The notes beneath the pieces are model-generated. The model was given only the letters and a program-made list of their open reading frames with translations, searched no databases and was not told the origin of the DNA. From contig NZ_LQIW01000008.1 in NCBI RefSeq assembly GCF_001500025.1, positions 36,031 through 100,030 on the forward strand: DNA of 64,000 nucleotides, in the 5' to 3' direction. Positions 34,234 to 43,939 of the stretch are shown here, in pieces. How positions within the stretch are numbered: position 1 is the stretch's first letter; each line of letters begins with the position of its first letter. The translations under genes were made by a program, and so were the position numbers. Source of the stretch: Mycobacterium sp. IS-1590. GTDB taxonomy: Bacteria; Actinomycetota; Actinomycetes; Mycobacteriales; Mycobacteriaceae.

Positions 34234-35413
34234 GTGAGCGACCTTTACTACGACCCCTGGGACGTCGCAATCGATCTCGACCCCTATCCGACGTACCGCA
34301 GACTGCGTGACGAGGCTCCGCTGTATCACAATGAGCGCCACGGCTTCTGGGCCGTCAGCCGCTATGACGACGTAGACGCCGCGTTGCGGGACACGGCGCG
34401 GCTCAGCTCGGCCAAGGGCGACATTCTCGAGGTCGTCATGGTCGACCCGGTGATGCCGCCGGGAGTGTTCATCAACGAGGACCCGCCGCTGCACACCATC
34501 CACCGCGCGATCGTGTCCCGGGCCTTCACACCCAAGCGGATCAGGGCGGTCGAGGAGAAGGTCCGGGCCTTCTGCGTCGCGTGTCTGGACCCGTTGACCG
34601 ATGGGGACCGTTTCGACTTCGTGGTCGACCTCGGCGCCGAACTGCCCATGAAGACCATCGGCATGCTGGTCGGTATCCCCGACGCCGAACAACCTGCGGT
34701 CCGGGCCCACGCCCACGAGACGCTGCGCAACGAGCCGGGCAAGCCGTTGCCGGTGGACAAGGACCACTACTTCGACGGAGACATGTTCGCCGATTACGTT
34801 GCGTGGCGCGAGGACAACCCGTCCGACGACCTGATCACCGAACTGCTCAACGTGGAGTTCACAGATGAGACGGGCGCCGTCCGCGGGCTCACCAAAGAGG
34901 AGATCGTCGTTTTTCTGGCTGTCGTGGCCGGTGCGGGTGTCGAGACAACCGGCCGGCTGTTCGGCTGGATGGGCAAGGTGCTCAACGAACATCCGGATCA
35001 GCGCAAGGAGCTGGCCGCCGACCTGTCCCTGGTGCCGGGCGCCATCGAAGAACTGTTGCGCTACGAGCCGCCGGGTCCGCACGTCGCGCGCTACGTCGCC
35101 ACCGAGGACGTGCAGTTCCAGGGACAAACCGTGCCTGCGGGCAGCGCGCTGTTGATGATGCTGGCGTCGGCCAATCGCGACGAGCGCCACTTCGCCGACC
35201 CCGACCGCTTCGACATCCACCGCAAGCCCGGCGGGCATTTGACCTTCGGCCGTGGTGCGCACTTCTGCGTCGGTGCACCGCTGGCCCGGTTGGAAGGCCG
35301 CATCGCGTTGGAGGAGGTTCTCAAACGCTGGCCCGAGTGGCACATCGACCTTGAGAACGCCCGCCGCTCAAGGTCGTCCACCGTGCGCGGGTGGGACACC
35401 ATGCCGGCGGTCG

Positions 35414-35427
<14 letters not shown>
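34234..35427 (+). CDS. Cytochrome P450 (paralogue of the one at 27.6 kb)
   Basis: 397 aa from GTG at 34234 with GAGGAG seven bases upstream. I-helix AGAGVETTGRLFGW, ExxR in EELLRYEPPGP, heme loop LTFGRGAHFCVGAPLAR. Shares DPYP.YRRLRDEAP, RLSSAKGDILEVV, GVFINEDPPLHT and WREDNPSDDL-type blocks with the P450 at 27593-28792. Both may act on related substrates or successive positions of one substrate. Single gene behind operator sites 7-8. Confidence 0.92.
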
Positions 35428-36559
<1,132 letters not shown>

Positions 36560-36582
36560 TCTGCGCACGCTGGCGGGGGTGT

Positions 36583-36638
36583 GAGCGTGCGCGAACCGCC
36601 GAAATTTCGCGGCGCGTCGTGTGCAGACATGCACGCTC
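36583..36638. repeat. Dispersed hairpin element, copy 3
   Basis: GAGCGTGC (36583-36590) pairs with GCACGCTC (36631-36638); core CGCGGCGCGTCGTGTGCAGAC resembles copies 1 and 2 (given here as CGCGGCGCGTCG plus GTGCAGAC). Located 24 bp behind the SDR stop. Confidence 0.65.
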
Positions 36639-36683
36639 GCGGGTATTCGGAGGGCACGTGCACCCACCAGCGAGGAGGCCACC

Positions 36684-36857
36684 ATGGCGAAGGATCACGG
36701 GTCCAGCGTCAAGAACGACAAGCAGTACGAGGGTCTGCGCAAGAAGGGCATGAGCAAGTCCCGCGCGGCGGCCATCGCGAACACTCCCGACGCGTCGAAG
36801 AAGGGCGGCAAGAATTCCGGCGGCGGGAAGAAATCTGGCGGATCGAAGAAGAGCTGA
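36684..36857 (+). CDS. Small basic Lys/Gly-rich protein (DUF7218/KGG-like)
   Basis: 57 aa, ATG at 36684 with a strong GAGGAGG site. Starts MAKDHGSSVKNDKQYEGLRK, then GMSKSRAAAIANTPDASKKGG and a Gly/Ser/Lys tail. Similar short proteins are widespread in actinobacteria; the N-terminal half resembles Rho-termination-factor-like small domains and the tail the KGG stress peptides such as YciG. Probably nucleic-acid binding; role unknown. It precedes the DUF899 gene by 67 bp. Confidence 0.75.
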   Translation: MAKDHGSSVKNDKQYEGLRKKGMSKSRAAAIANTPDASKKGGKNSGGGKKSGGSKKS

Positions 36858-36924
36858 CGATGACTTTCGGCCGCTGAATCGGTCATAACCTGCGACAGCA
36901 CCACCACCGCAGGAGGAACGCCCG

Positions 36925-37635
36925 ATGTCCGTGCCGACTCAACCGGCCGCCCTACCGCCCGTCGTCGACCAGACGACCTGGCGCGCCGCCCTCGACGATC
37001 TCCGCCGCCGCGAGAAGGCGGCGACACGAGAGCTGGACGCCATAGCCGCCCAGCGCAGACGTCTGCCCATGGTCCGCATGCCCGACTACACGCTGATCGG
37101 GGAGCACGGGCCGGTTCGGCTCGCCGACGTGTTCGAGGGGCGGTCCCAGCTGATCGTCTACAACCACATGTGGACCGACGGCGCGGAGTGGCAGTGCGGC
37201 GGCTGCACCGGGTTCACCTCACAGTTCACCCGCCTGGAGTTCCTCGACAACTACGACGCCCGCTTCGTCATCGTCACCAACGGCCCGATCGAAGAGGCGC
37301 TGGCCTACCGCGCCAAGGTCGGCAACCGCATGGACTGGTACTCGTCGTCGGAGAGTGCGTTCGGGGCCGACGTCGACGCCGCGCCCGGTGAAGGTTTCGC
37401 GGTGAACGTGTTCCTGCGAGACGGTGACACCGTTTACCGGACCTGGCACACCAACGGACGCGGCACCGAACAACTCAGCCACTCGTTCGCGCTGATCGAC
37501 ATCCTGCCGTGGGGACGCCAAGAGGAGTGGCAGGATTCGCCCGCAGGATGGCCGCAGCGGCCGACCTACTCGGGCTGGCTGGACTCGCCCGACATCGCGC
37601 GGGCGTACGGCCCGGGCGCTGACAGCCCGCACTGA
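36925..37635 (+). CDS. DUF899 thioredoxin-like family protein
   Basis: 236 aa, GGAGGA upstream of ATG 36925. Contains the family marks VRMPDYTLIGEHGPVRLADVFEGRSQL (given in part: MPDYTLIG and LADVFEGR), IVYNHMWTDGAEWQCGGCTGF with two Cys, and a C-terminal SFALIDILPWGRQEEWQDSP. DUF899 proteins have a thioredoxin-like fold; no reaction is established. Cytosolic, no signal peptide. Confidence 0.85.
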   Translation: MSVPTQPAALPPVVDQTTWRAALDDLRRREKAATRELDAIAAQRRRLPMVRMPDYTLIGEHGPVRLADVFEGRSQLIVYNHMWTDGAEWQCGGCTGFTSQFTRLEFLDNYDARFVIVTNGPIEEALAYRAKVGNRMDWYSSSESAFGADVDAAPGEGFAVNVFLRDGDTVYRTWHTNGRGTEQLSHSFALIDILPWGRQEEWQDSPAGWPQRPTYSGWLDSPDIARAYGPGADSPH

Positions 37636-37720
37636 TCGTCAGCTTCGATAGCGCCCCGCACTGAACGTCGCGGAGTGGGCACTGGCATCACCGTCCGGAT
37701 CCCGGTTCTGCTTTCGCGGC

Positions 37721-37768
37721 GGCCCACGTCCAGGTTGGCGCATCGGCCCACGTCCAGGTTGGCGCATC
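37721..37768. repeat. Exact 24-bp tandem duplication
   Basis: The unit GGCCCACGTCCAGGTTGGCG plus CATC occurs twice without a gap (37721-37744, 37745-37768), ending 29 bp before the proposed start of the next gene. It may change promoter spacing or be a variable-number locus. Confidence 0.85.
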
Positions 37769-37796
37769 GGTGGCATCCTGGCTTCATGGGATTGGT

Positions 37797-38453
37797 ATGG
37801 GCCTGATCATCCGCCTGCTCGAGCTGCTCATCGTGCTCGTTCCGCTCGCCGGCGTGCTCTATGGCGGGTGGCGGGCGCTGACGGCAGCGCGCGCACGGCA
37901 GGACGCCGGCCGCGCAGAACTCGTCGATACGGCACCGCAGAGCACGAGCGCAACGGCAATGAAGTGGCAAGCGATCGCGCGGGCGGTGAAGGCGCACGAC
38001 CACATCGACACCCGATGGCTCGAGTACGAGCTGGACGTCGCAAAGCTGCTCGACTATCCGCTGATGACCGACATGCGCGACCCGCTGACCGAGCGGTTCC
38101 ACCGGACCAAGTTGCGCGCCGACCTGTTGCGGCCGGGTAAGGCCGAGGATCTGGTCGACGACGCCGAAGCGGCGCGCGAGTACGTCGACGCCGTCACCGA
38201 CTACGTCACCGCGTTCGAGGCCGCCGAGACCGAGGCGGTCCGTCGTCGGCGCAGCGACTTCTCCGCACAGGATCAACAGCGCATCGTCCGCGCCCAGGCC
38301 ATGTTGCGCGTGGCCACCGACACCGCGGCCACCCCGCAGGAGCGCGAGCGCGGCTACGAGCTCGCCCGCCGTGAACTCGAGGGGCTGGTCGTGCTACCCG
38401 AGCGGGCCCGCGTCGCCATCGAGCGCGGTATCGCCGGCGAACTCGACGGCTGA
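37797..38453 (+). CDS. Membrane-anchored hypothetical protein
   Basis: 218 aa from ATG at 37797; a GTG at 37770 is in frame. One N-terminal membrane helix (LIIRLLELLIVLVPLAGVLYG, residues about 4-24), then a cytosolic, highly charged, mainly helical domain with coiled-coil-like stretches (KAEDLVDDAEAAREYVDAV). I do not recognise a named family; similar proteins are common in mycobacteria next to housekeeping genes. Convergent with the M42 peptidase. Confidence 0.75.
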   Translation: MGLIIRLLELLIVLVPLAGVLYGGWRALTAARARQDAGRAELVDTAPQSTSATAMKWQAIARAVKAHDHIDTRWLEYELDVAKLLDYPLMTDMRDPLTERFHRTKLRADLLRPGKAEDLVDDAEAAREYVDAVTDYVTAFEAAETEAVRRRRSDFSAQDQQRIVRAQAMLRVATDTAATPQERERGYELARRELEGLVVLPERARVAIERGIAGELDG

Positions 38454-38460
38454 CGACAGG

Positions 38461-39531
38461 TCACACGCCGCGCCGCAGGAATTCGACGAGCACGGCTGTC
38501 ATATCCGGAATCGCCTGCTGCGCAATGACTTCGTAACCGTGCGTGCTGAGCGTGGGCAGACACAGCAGACCGGCCCGCGCAGTGAGTCCGCTGGCCTTGG
38601 CGTGTGACGCGTCGGATTCGAACGCACCGAGCACCGCGGGCTGAGGCGAGAGGCCGAGGTCGGTGGTGACGTCGAGAAGCGCATCGGCGACCACCTTGTC
38701 GTAGATGGTCTCGGCGTCGCTGTACGCCACGATCGGGCCACCGCTGCACGAGGTCCCGTACTCCGCCTCGGCCGGCCCGACCTCCAACGCCAGGGTGAGG
38801 TCACCGGGCAACGTGCGGCTGGCGTACGACCCCCCGACACCGCCGACTTCCTCGGCCGTCGTGAACACCAGGTAGGTGTCGTGCGCCGGGCGTCCGTCAC
38901 CGGAAGCCAGCCGCCTCGCCACATCGAGCAGTGCGGTGACCGCGGCGCGGTCGTCCATGAAATAGCACCCGAGGTAGCCGGGGCCGACGTCGATGAGCGT
39001 GCGCTTGCTCTTGTGGACGCACGCGCGGGTACCCGCTCGGATCCCGGCTTCGGCCAGTTCCTCGGGACTGTGGCCGGTGAAGACGTAGACGTGAAGCCAG
39101 TCGAGCGCCTGGTCACCCTGGTCCGGTTTGGTCTCCCAGATCTGCTGGCTCTCCTTGGTGGTGTGCTCGGAGCCGAGCGTGAGGACGCCGCACACCGCGC
39201 GCTGGTCGCCGAGCAACTCAACCGGCCCGAGGCCGAAGTTGCCCGGATACATCGTGCCCAGCGGAGTCATGTGCAGGGTGCCGTCGGGCTCGATCCGCTT
39301 GACGAGCATCGACAGCTCGTCCATGTGCGCCATCACCCGGACCGCCTGCGCCTCGCGATCGCCGCCGCGGAACAGGCCGATCAGGTTGCCCGCCTCGTCC
39401 ACCCACGTCTCGTCGGCGTGCGGCTCCAACTCACGGCGGCAGACCTCCCGTACGGCATCCTCCTGACCGGCCGGCCCGTACGCATGGAGCAACTCCTGCA
39501 GCAGGTCTCGGCGCAGCGGTACGTCAGCCAT
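38461..39531 (-). CDS. M42 family aminopeptidase/glutamyl aminopeptidase-like
   Basis: 356 aa, ATG at 39531. Metal-binding pattern of M42/M28 co-catalytic peptidases: AHMDELSMLV (His, Asp), MDDRAAVTALLD (bridging Asp), FTTAEEVGGVGG (catalytic Glu pair), LALEVGPAE (Asp/Glu) and a C-terminal STHGYEV His. Cleaves N-terminal residues from oligopeptides; forms large tetrahedral complexes in archaea. Cytosolic. Preceded by an unrelated fragmentary region; likely monocistronic. Confidence 0.88.
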   Translation of the reverse strand: MADVPLRRDLLQELLHAYGPAGQEDAVREVCRRELEPHADETWVDEAGNLIGLFRGGDREAQAVRVMAHMDELSMLVKRIEPDGTLHMTPLGTMYPGNFGLGPVELLGDQRAVCGVLTLGSEHTTKESQQIWETKPDQGDQALDWLHVYVFTGHSPEELAEAGIRAGTRACVHKSKRTLIDVGPGYLGCYFMDDRAAVTALLDVARRLASGDGRPAHDTYLVFTTAEEVGGVGGSYASRTLPGDLTLALEVGPAEAEYGTSCSGGPIVAYSDAETIYDKVVADALLDVTTDLGLSPQPAVLGAFESDASHAKASGLTARAGLLCLPTLSTHGYEVIAQQAIPDMTAVLVEFLRRGV

Positions 39532-39582
39532 AGATCTTGAAGTGCCCGCGCCGACATCGGTTCAACCTTCTGCGGCCCTTGG

Positions 39583-39774
39583 GTGTCGGCGGTGCCGGCC
39601 TACGGTGCAACGGGGGTGACGCGCTCGCGGCGGGTGAGCACGAGCGGGGGACCATCGGTGATGGCGACCCCGTCCTTCACCACCATCGCCGCGCTCGCGC
39701 GGGTGCTGCCCCTGTCACTCGACGAGCTCGCCGATATCAGCTCGTCCCGCGACGACCTTCAGCAGACCGGCTGA
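39583..39774 (+). pseudogene. Possible remnant of an XRE-type HTH gene
   Basis: In one frame the end reads MATPSFTTIAALARVLPLSLDELADISSSR, like the end of an XRE HTH domain (PSFTTLAALARVLGVSLDEL); the upstream frame shows ERG.IGDGDP, also XRE-like, out of register. No start with a ribosome site is evident. It may be a decayed regulator; the remainder of the 250-bp gap between the M42 and secreted-peptide genes is otherwise empty. Confidence 0.35.
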
Positions 39775-39780
39775 CGCGCC

Positions 39781-40008
39781 TCAGCTCACCGGCGGATGCG
39801 GATACGGCGGCGGGACCGGCACGCACAAGCCCGTGCTGGTGTCCAGCGCCTTACCGTCGACGCAGAACGACGCGCAACCGTAGATGACCCCCGTCTGGCC
39901 CGGCGGACAGCAGCAGTTGCCGGGCTGAGCCGACGCGATGACGGGAGATACCGGCACGGCCAGTGCGGCCGCGAAGAGCCCCGCGATCAGTGACCGTCGC
40001 AACGTCAT
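39781..40008 (-). CDS. Small secreted cysteine-rich protein
   Basis: 75 aa, ATG at 40008. Signal peptide LRRSLIAGLFAAALAVPVSPV with cleavage near ASAQP, then GNCCCPPGQTGVIYGCASFC and one more Cys: a mature peptide of about 47 residues with six Cys and a Pro-rich end. Secreted, likely disulfide-bonded. 22 bp behind the SelO stop on the same strand, so probably cotranscribed. Function unknown; typical of mycobacterial exported small proteins. Confidence 0.75.
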   Translation of the reverse strand: MTLRRSLIAGLFAAALAVPVSPVIASAQPGNCCCPPGQTGVIYGCASFCVDGKALDTSTGLCVPVPPPYPHPPVS

Positions 40009-40030
40009 GAGGGCAGTCTAGGGGCGTGAG

Positions 40031-41488
40031 CTAGGTCCCACAGAAGGTTCGGTACTTCCCGAAGTCCTCGGGCGCGGGCTCGGCGTACCGCACCAGATCC
40101 GGCCGCTCGTCATAGGGCGCGGTCACGGCATCGAGCAGCCGGTAGAGCGGGTCGAGATCCCCCTCCGTCGCGGCGGTCAGCGCCTCCTCGACCAGATGGT
40201 TGCGAGGAATGTAGATCGGGTTGGCACGGTCCATCACCGTCGCGTCGGGCCGCAACGCGTGCCATCGCGTCAGCCACTCGTCGAACGCGGCGAGGTCGAT
40301 GAAAAGCCCGCGTGCGGGTTCGTCGTCGCCGCGGGCCGCGTGCCCGAGGTGGCGGAAGAACGACGTGAAGTCGACGTGGCTCTGGTGCAACTGTGCGATC
40401 AGGTCGTTCATCAACGGCACCGCGATCTCGTCCGGCGTGTCCGGCAAACCGAGCTTGGCGCACATGCCCGCGGACAGCGCGTTCTGGAACTTGGGCGCAA
40501 ATCCACCCAGGCTGCCCTCGGCGATGGCGATCGCCTGCTGTTGATCGTCGGCGAACAGCGGCAGCAGCGCCTCGGCCAAGCGGGCCAGGTTCCACACCGC
40601 GATCGCCGGCTGGTTGCCGTAGGCGTAGCGGCCCCACGAGTCGATCGAACTGAACACCGTCTCGGGGTCGTAGGCCTCCATGAACGCGCACGGCCCGTAG
40701 TCGATCGTCTCCCCGGAGATCGTCATGTTGTCGGTGTTCATCACGCCGTGGACGAAGCCGACCAGCATCCACTTGGCGATCAACGTCGCCTGCACCGCGA
40801 CCACCGACTCGAACAGCGCGACGTAGGGATTGCCCGCGTCGGCGGCTTCGGGATGGTGCCGTCGGATCGCGTGGTCGGCCAGGCGCCGCAGCACGTCCAC
40901 GTCGCCGGTGTTCGCGGCGTACTGGAACGTGCCGACGCGTAGATGGCTGCTGGCCACCCGGGACAACACCGCACCCGGTAGCGGCGTCTCGCGCTGCACC
41001 TGTCGTCCGGTCGCGACCACGGCCAGCGACCGGGTGGTCGGGATCCCCAGCGCGTGCATCGCCTCGCTGACGATGTATTCGCGCAGCATCGGGCCGACGG
41101 CGGCCAACCCGTCGCCGCCGCGTGCGAACGGCGTCGCGCCGGACCCCTTCAGATGCAGATCGCGAAGCTCACCGGAAGTCGTCGTGAGCTCGCCGAGCAG
41201 GAGCGCTCGCCCGTCGCCCAACCGGGGGACGTATCCGCCGAACTGGTGCCCGGCATAGGCCTGCGCCACAGGGTTCGCGCCGTCGGGAACCTGCATGCCG
41301 ACCAGCAGACGGAGTCCCTCGGGCTCGCGCAACCAGGCCGGGTCGATGCCGAGTTCGACCGCCAGCGGTTCGTTGAGGACGAGCAGCCGCGGGTCGGGAG
41401 CCGATTCGGCCTGCCAACGGACCGCCAGCTCGGGTAGGTCGCTGGCGTAGCGGTCGGCGAAGGTGACGGCGGTCGGTGCGATGCTCAC
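40031..41488 (-). CDS. selO: SelO-type protein adenylyltransferase
   Basis: 485 aa from the GTG at 41488; a GTG three codons upstream is also possible. Motifs: [74 protein letters not shown] and DYGPCAFME. SelO (YdiU/UPF0061) pseudokinases transfer AMP to Ser/Thr/Tyr of proteins involved in redox homeostasis, using an inverted ATP. Cytosolic. Ends with FCGT, without the selenocysteine of vertebrate SelO but with a near-terminal Cys. Confidence 0.92.
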   Translation of the reverse strand: MSIAPTAVTFADRYASDLPELAVRWQAESAPDPRLLVLNEPLAVELGIDPAWLREPEGLRLLVGMQVPDGANPVAQAYAGHQFGGYVPRLGDGRALLLGELTTTSGELRDLHLKGSGATPFARGGDGLAAVGPMLREYIVSEAMHALGIPTTRSLAVVATGRQVQRETPLPGAVLSRVASSHLRVGTFQYAANTGDVDVLRRLADHAIRRHHPEAADAGNPYVALFESVVAVQATLIAKWMLVGFVHGVMNTDNMTISGETIDYGPCAFMEAYDPETVFSSIDSWGRYAYGNQPAIAVWNLARLAEALLPLFADDQQQAIAIAEGSLGGFAPKFQNALSAGMCAKLGLPDTPDEIAVPLMNDLIAQLHQSHVDFTSFFRHLGHAARGDDEPARGLFIDLAAFDEWLTRWHALRPDATVMDRANPIYIPRNHLVEEALTAATEGDLDPLYRLLDAVTAPYDERPDLVRYAEPAPEDFGKYRTFCGT

Positions 41489-41567
41489 GCTTTCCACAGT
41501 ACGAGCGGCTCGGCGCATCCTCGTTCGTGCAACCGGCGACGGCGTGGGCTCTACTTCGTCGCCAGAT

Positions 41568-41819
41568 TCACACCCGAGCCGCCGCCGAGACGCTCAACAG
41601 GGCGCCCCACTCGGTGAGCACCGCGGCTCGCGCCGCCGCGTTCGGGCAGTCTGGCTGGCCGCTTGCGACGGTGACCAGCGCGTCGGCGAGTGTGAACAGC
41701 GGCACCCGGTGCTGTTGCGCCACGCGGATCATCTCGCGGAACGCCTCGTCGACCGTGCAGTGGTGAAGTGCGATGAGAACACCTTCGGCGGTGTCCAGGC
41801 ATTGCCGTCCGGGAGTCAT
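41568..41819 (-). CDS. Small ANTAR-domain protein
   Basis: 83 aa from ATG at 41819. Starts [19 protein letters not shown], then [22 protein letters not shown] and [13 protein letters not shown]: the three-helix ANTAR pattern (A-GVLM--CS-DEAF--LR--SQ, with aspartate/alanine and aromatic positions kept). ANTAR domains bind paired RNA hairpins and stop transcription termination. No sensor domain is attached, so it may work with a partner or alone as dimer. Monocistronic on the strand opposite to MTHFR. Confidence 0.65.
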   Translation of the reverse strand: MTPGRQCLDTAEGVLIALHHCTVDEAFREMIRVAQQHRVPLFTLADALVTVASGQPDCPNAAARAAVLTEWGALLSVSAAARV

Positions 41820-41825
41820 GGCTTC

Positions 41826-41837
41826 GTTGGTACCAAC
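41826..41837. promoter_or_regulatory. 12-bp palindrome before ANTAR gene
   Basis: GTTGGTACCAAC is a perfect palindrome seven bases upstream of the ANTAR start and about 180 bp before the MTHFR start. It may be an operator for either gene, or form a hairpin in the ANTAR mRNA leader. Confidence 0.35.
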
Positions 41838-42018
41838 CGCAGTCGGCACGCACGTGATCAGACGCTGGGAATCGACTGGGAGCTCTCGAGCGGGCGCTTC
41901 GACGTCGACAGGGGTTCCCCACCGCGCTGTCTGTATGGTGAGGCACCCGTAGGCGTGGATAGTGGTCAGCGAGGACCTGCCGCGCGTGGAAGTGGCCGTT
42001 GTGATGAGGAGCAGCCCG

Positions 42019-42912
42019 GTGACGCTGAACACCATCGCGCTCGAGCTGGTGCCGCCGAATGTCGAGCGTGGGCACGAGCAGGCGTTGGAGGATGCGCAGA
42101 AAGTGCTGCGATGCTCCGCCGAAACCGGGCTCGACGGCCGCATCAGGCACGTGATGATCCCCGGCATGATCGAGGAGGACGACGACCGTCCCATCGAGAT
42201 GAAGCCCAAGATGGACGTGCTCGACTTCTGGGCGATCATCACCCCCGAGTTGGCCGGGATGAACGGGTTGTGCACCCAGGTCACCGCGTTCATGGACGAA
42301 CCGACGTTGCGGCGGCGGCTCACAGACCTGTCCGGCGCCGGGTTCGATGGCATCGCGTTCGTCGGGGTGCCGCGCACGATGAGCGACGGCGAGGGCACCG
42401 GGGTCGCCCCGACCGACGCACTGTCGCTCTTCTCCGACGTGGTGCCCAACCGCGGCGCGATCCTCATCCCCACCCGCGACGGCGAGCAGGGCCGGTTCCG
42501 GTTCAAGTGCGATCAGGGTGCCACCTACGGAATGACCCAGTTGCTGTATTCCGATGCGATAGTCGGATTCCTGCGCGACTTCGCCGAGCAGAGCGATCAC
42601 CGGCCCGAGATCCTGCTGTCGTTCGGTTTCGTGCCGAAGCTGGAGAGCAAGGTCGGCCTGATCCACTGGCTGATCCAAGATCCGGGCAACGAAGCCGTCG
42701 CAGCGGAGCAGGACTTCGTCAAAAAGCTCGCCGCCACCGAGCCGGCGGAAAAGCGCAAACTGATGCTCGACCTGTACAAACGCGTCATCGATGGAGTCGG
42801 CGACCTCGGCTTCCCGCTGAGCATCCACCTCGAAGCCACCTACGGCGTGTCGACTCCGGCGTTCGAGACGTTCGCCGAGATGCTCGACTACTGGGCGCCC
42901 GACAAGCCCTGA
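42019..42912 (+). CDS. Mycobacterial-type methylenetetrahydrofolate reductase
   Basis: 297 aa from GTG at 42019 with GAGGAG seven bases upstream. VTLNTIALELVPPNVERG, RIRHVMIPGMIEEDDDRP, LDFWAIITPELAG and LSIHLEATYGVSTPAFET match the M. tuberculosis Rv2172c-like proteins, reported as MTHFR enzymes that lack FAD and use NADH. Reduces methylene-THF to methyl-THF for methionine synthesis. It differs from classical MetF in length and motifs. Cytosolic, monocistronic. The family assignment is from memory of Rv2172c, so moderately sure. Confidence 0.72.
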   Translation: MTLNTIALELVPPNVERGHEQALEDAQKVLRCSAETGLDGRIRHVMIPGMIEEDDDRPIEMKPKMDVLDFWAIITPELAGMNGLCTQVTAFMDEPTLRRRLTDLSGAGFDGIAFVGVPRTMSDGEGTGVAPTDALSLFSDVVPNRGAILIPTRDGEQGRFRFKCDQGATYGMTQLLYSDAIVGFLRDFAEQSDHRPEILLSFGFVPKLESKVGLIHWLIQDPGNEAVAAEQDFVKKLAATEPAEKRKLMLDLYKRVIDGVGDLGFPLSIHLEATYGVSTPAFETFAEMLDYWAPDKP

Positions 42913-42970
42913 CGGTTTCGACGCGTTGCGGCACGGTGCGGCCCGCCTGGGACCGCACCGCGCCACGTCG

Positions 42971-43762
42971 TCACGACGTCTGACGTGTCGGCATGATCGT
43001 CAGCTGTTGCACGTTGACCCGCGCCGGTTGGGCGACCAGGAAGTCGATCGCGGCGGCGACGTCGGCGGGGTCCAGCCACTCGATGTGGTCCCGGGTGCCG
43101 TCCAACCACTCCGTGGCACCGGCATCGGTGACGTGGCCCTGCAGCTCGGTTTCGACGATGCCGGGCTCGATGGCCGAGACCCGTACGTTCCTGGCGCCGA
43201 GTTCGGCCCGCAGCGTGCGCGACATGTGCGTCACAAACGCCTTGGTGCCCGAGTACACCGCGAAGTTCGGGAAGATGTTCTGCGCGCCGATCGACGACGT
43301 GTTGATCAGGTCGGCGACACCCTTGTCCGCAGCCGACTTCACGAGCTGGGGAACGAACGCGCCGATCGTGTTCATCAGCCCGGCGACATTGAGGTCGATC
43401 TGCTGCTGCCACTGGTCGAATCGCTGTTCGTCGATCGGCGCCGGCAGCATGACCCCGGCGTTGTTGAACAACACATCGACCGTGCCGAGTTCGTCGGCCA
43501 CCCGCTCGGCGGCCGACCGCACCGCGGCGGCGTCGGTGACGTCGGTGGCCAGCGCCAGCGCGGTGCCACCCGCCTCGGCGATGTCGGCGGCGATCTTCTC
43601 CAGCCGTTCGGCCCGGCGGGCCAGGATGGCGACTTTCGCGCCGGAGGCGGCCAGTCGCCTCGCGGTGGCCTCACCGATGCCGCTCGATGCGCCGGTGACG
43701 ACAGCAACGCGCCCGGACAGCGGGGCGGTGTTCGTGGTTGGGCTCTGAATTGCGCTTGTCAT
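42971..43762 (-). CDS. SDR family NADP-dependent oxidoreductase (YdfG-like)
   Basis: 263 aa, ATG at 43762 with AAAGG upstream. TGASSGIGEATARRL, LFNNAGVMLPAPI, INTSSIGAQNIFPNF with YSGTK. Resembles serine/3-hydroxy acid dehydrogenase-like SDRs. Divergent from the MmyB-type regulator, an arrangement common in actinobacteria where the regulator represses the adjacent oxidoreductase. Confidence 0.9.
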   Translation of the reverse strand: MTSAIQSPTTNTAPLSGRVAVVTGASSGIGEATARRLAASGAKVAILARRAERLEKIAADIAEAGGTALALATDVTDAAAVRSAAERVADELGTVDVLFNNAGVMLPAPIDEQRFDQWQQQIDLNVAGLMNTIGAFVPQLVKSAADKGVADLINTSSIGAQNIFPNFAVYSGTKAFVTHMSRTLRAELGARNVRVSAIEPGIVETELQGHVTDAGATEWLDGTRDHIEWLDPADVAAAIDFLVAQPARVNVQQLTIMPTRQTS

Positions 43763-43880
43763 CTGCGGACCTTTCTCGGGTTCAGTGGCGGCGGTAGTGC
43801 CGCACACTCGAGACAACAACCGCCGGTGGCCCCGTGAGCGGCCAAAACGAGCCTCGCTCTACCTCGGTTCGGCGTACCTG

Positions 43881-43893
43881 GGTCTGACAGACC
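43881..43893. promoter_or_regulatory. Candidate MmyB-type operator
   Basis: GGTCTG-A-CAGACC, a perfect 6-1-6 inverted repeat in the 177-bp region between the SDR and the MmyB regulator. Neighbouring TACCTCGG and TACCTGGG repeats may also contribute. Confidence 0.45.
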
Positions 43894-43939
43894 TACGTTT
43901 GGCGCGGCCCGGAGCCATCGCTGCCGCCACACTGGGTGC

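Noticed and set aside
32322..34310. 662-aa plus-strand open frame opposite SDR and TetR
   Set aside because: No domain, antisense to genes with clear motifs and start signals.
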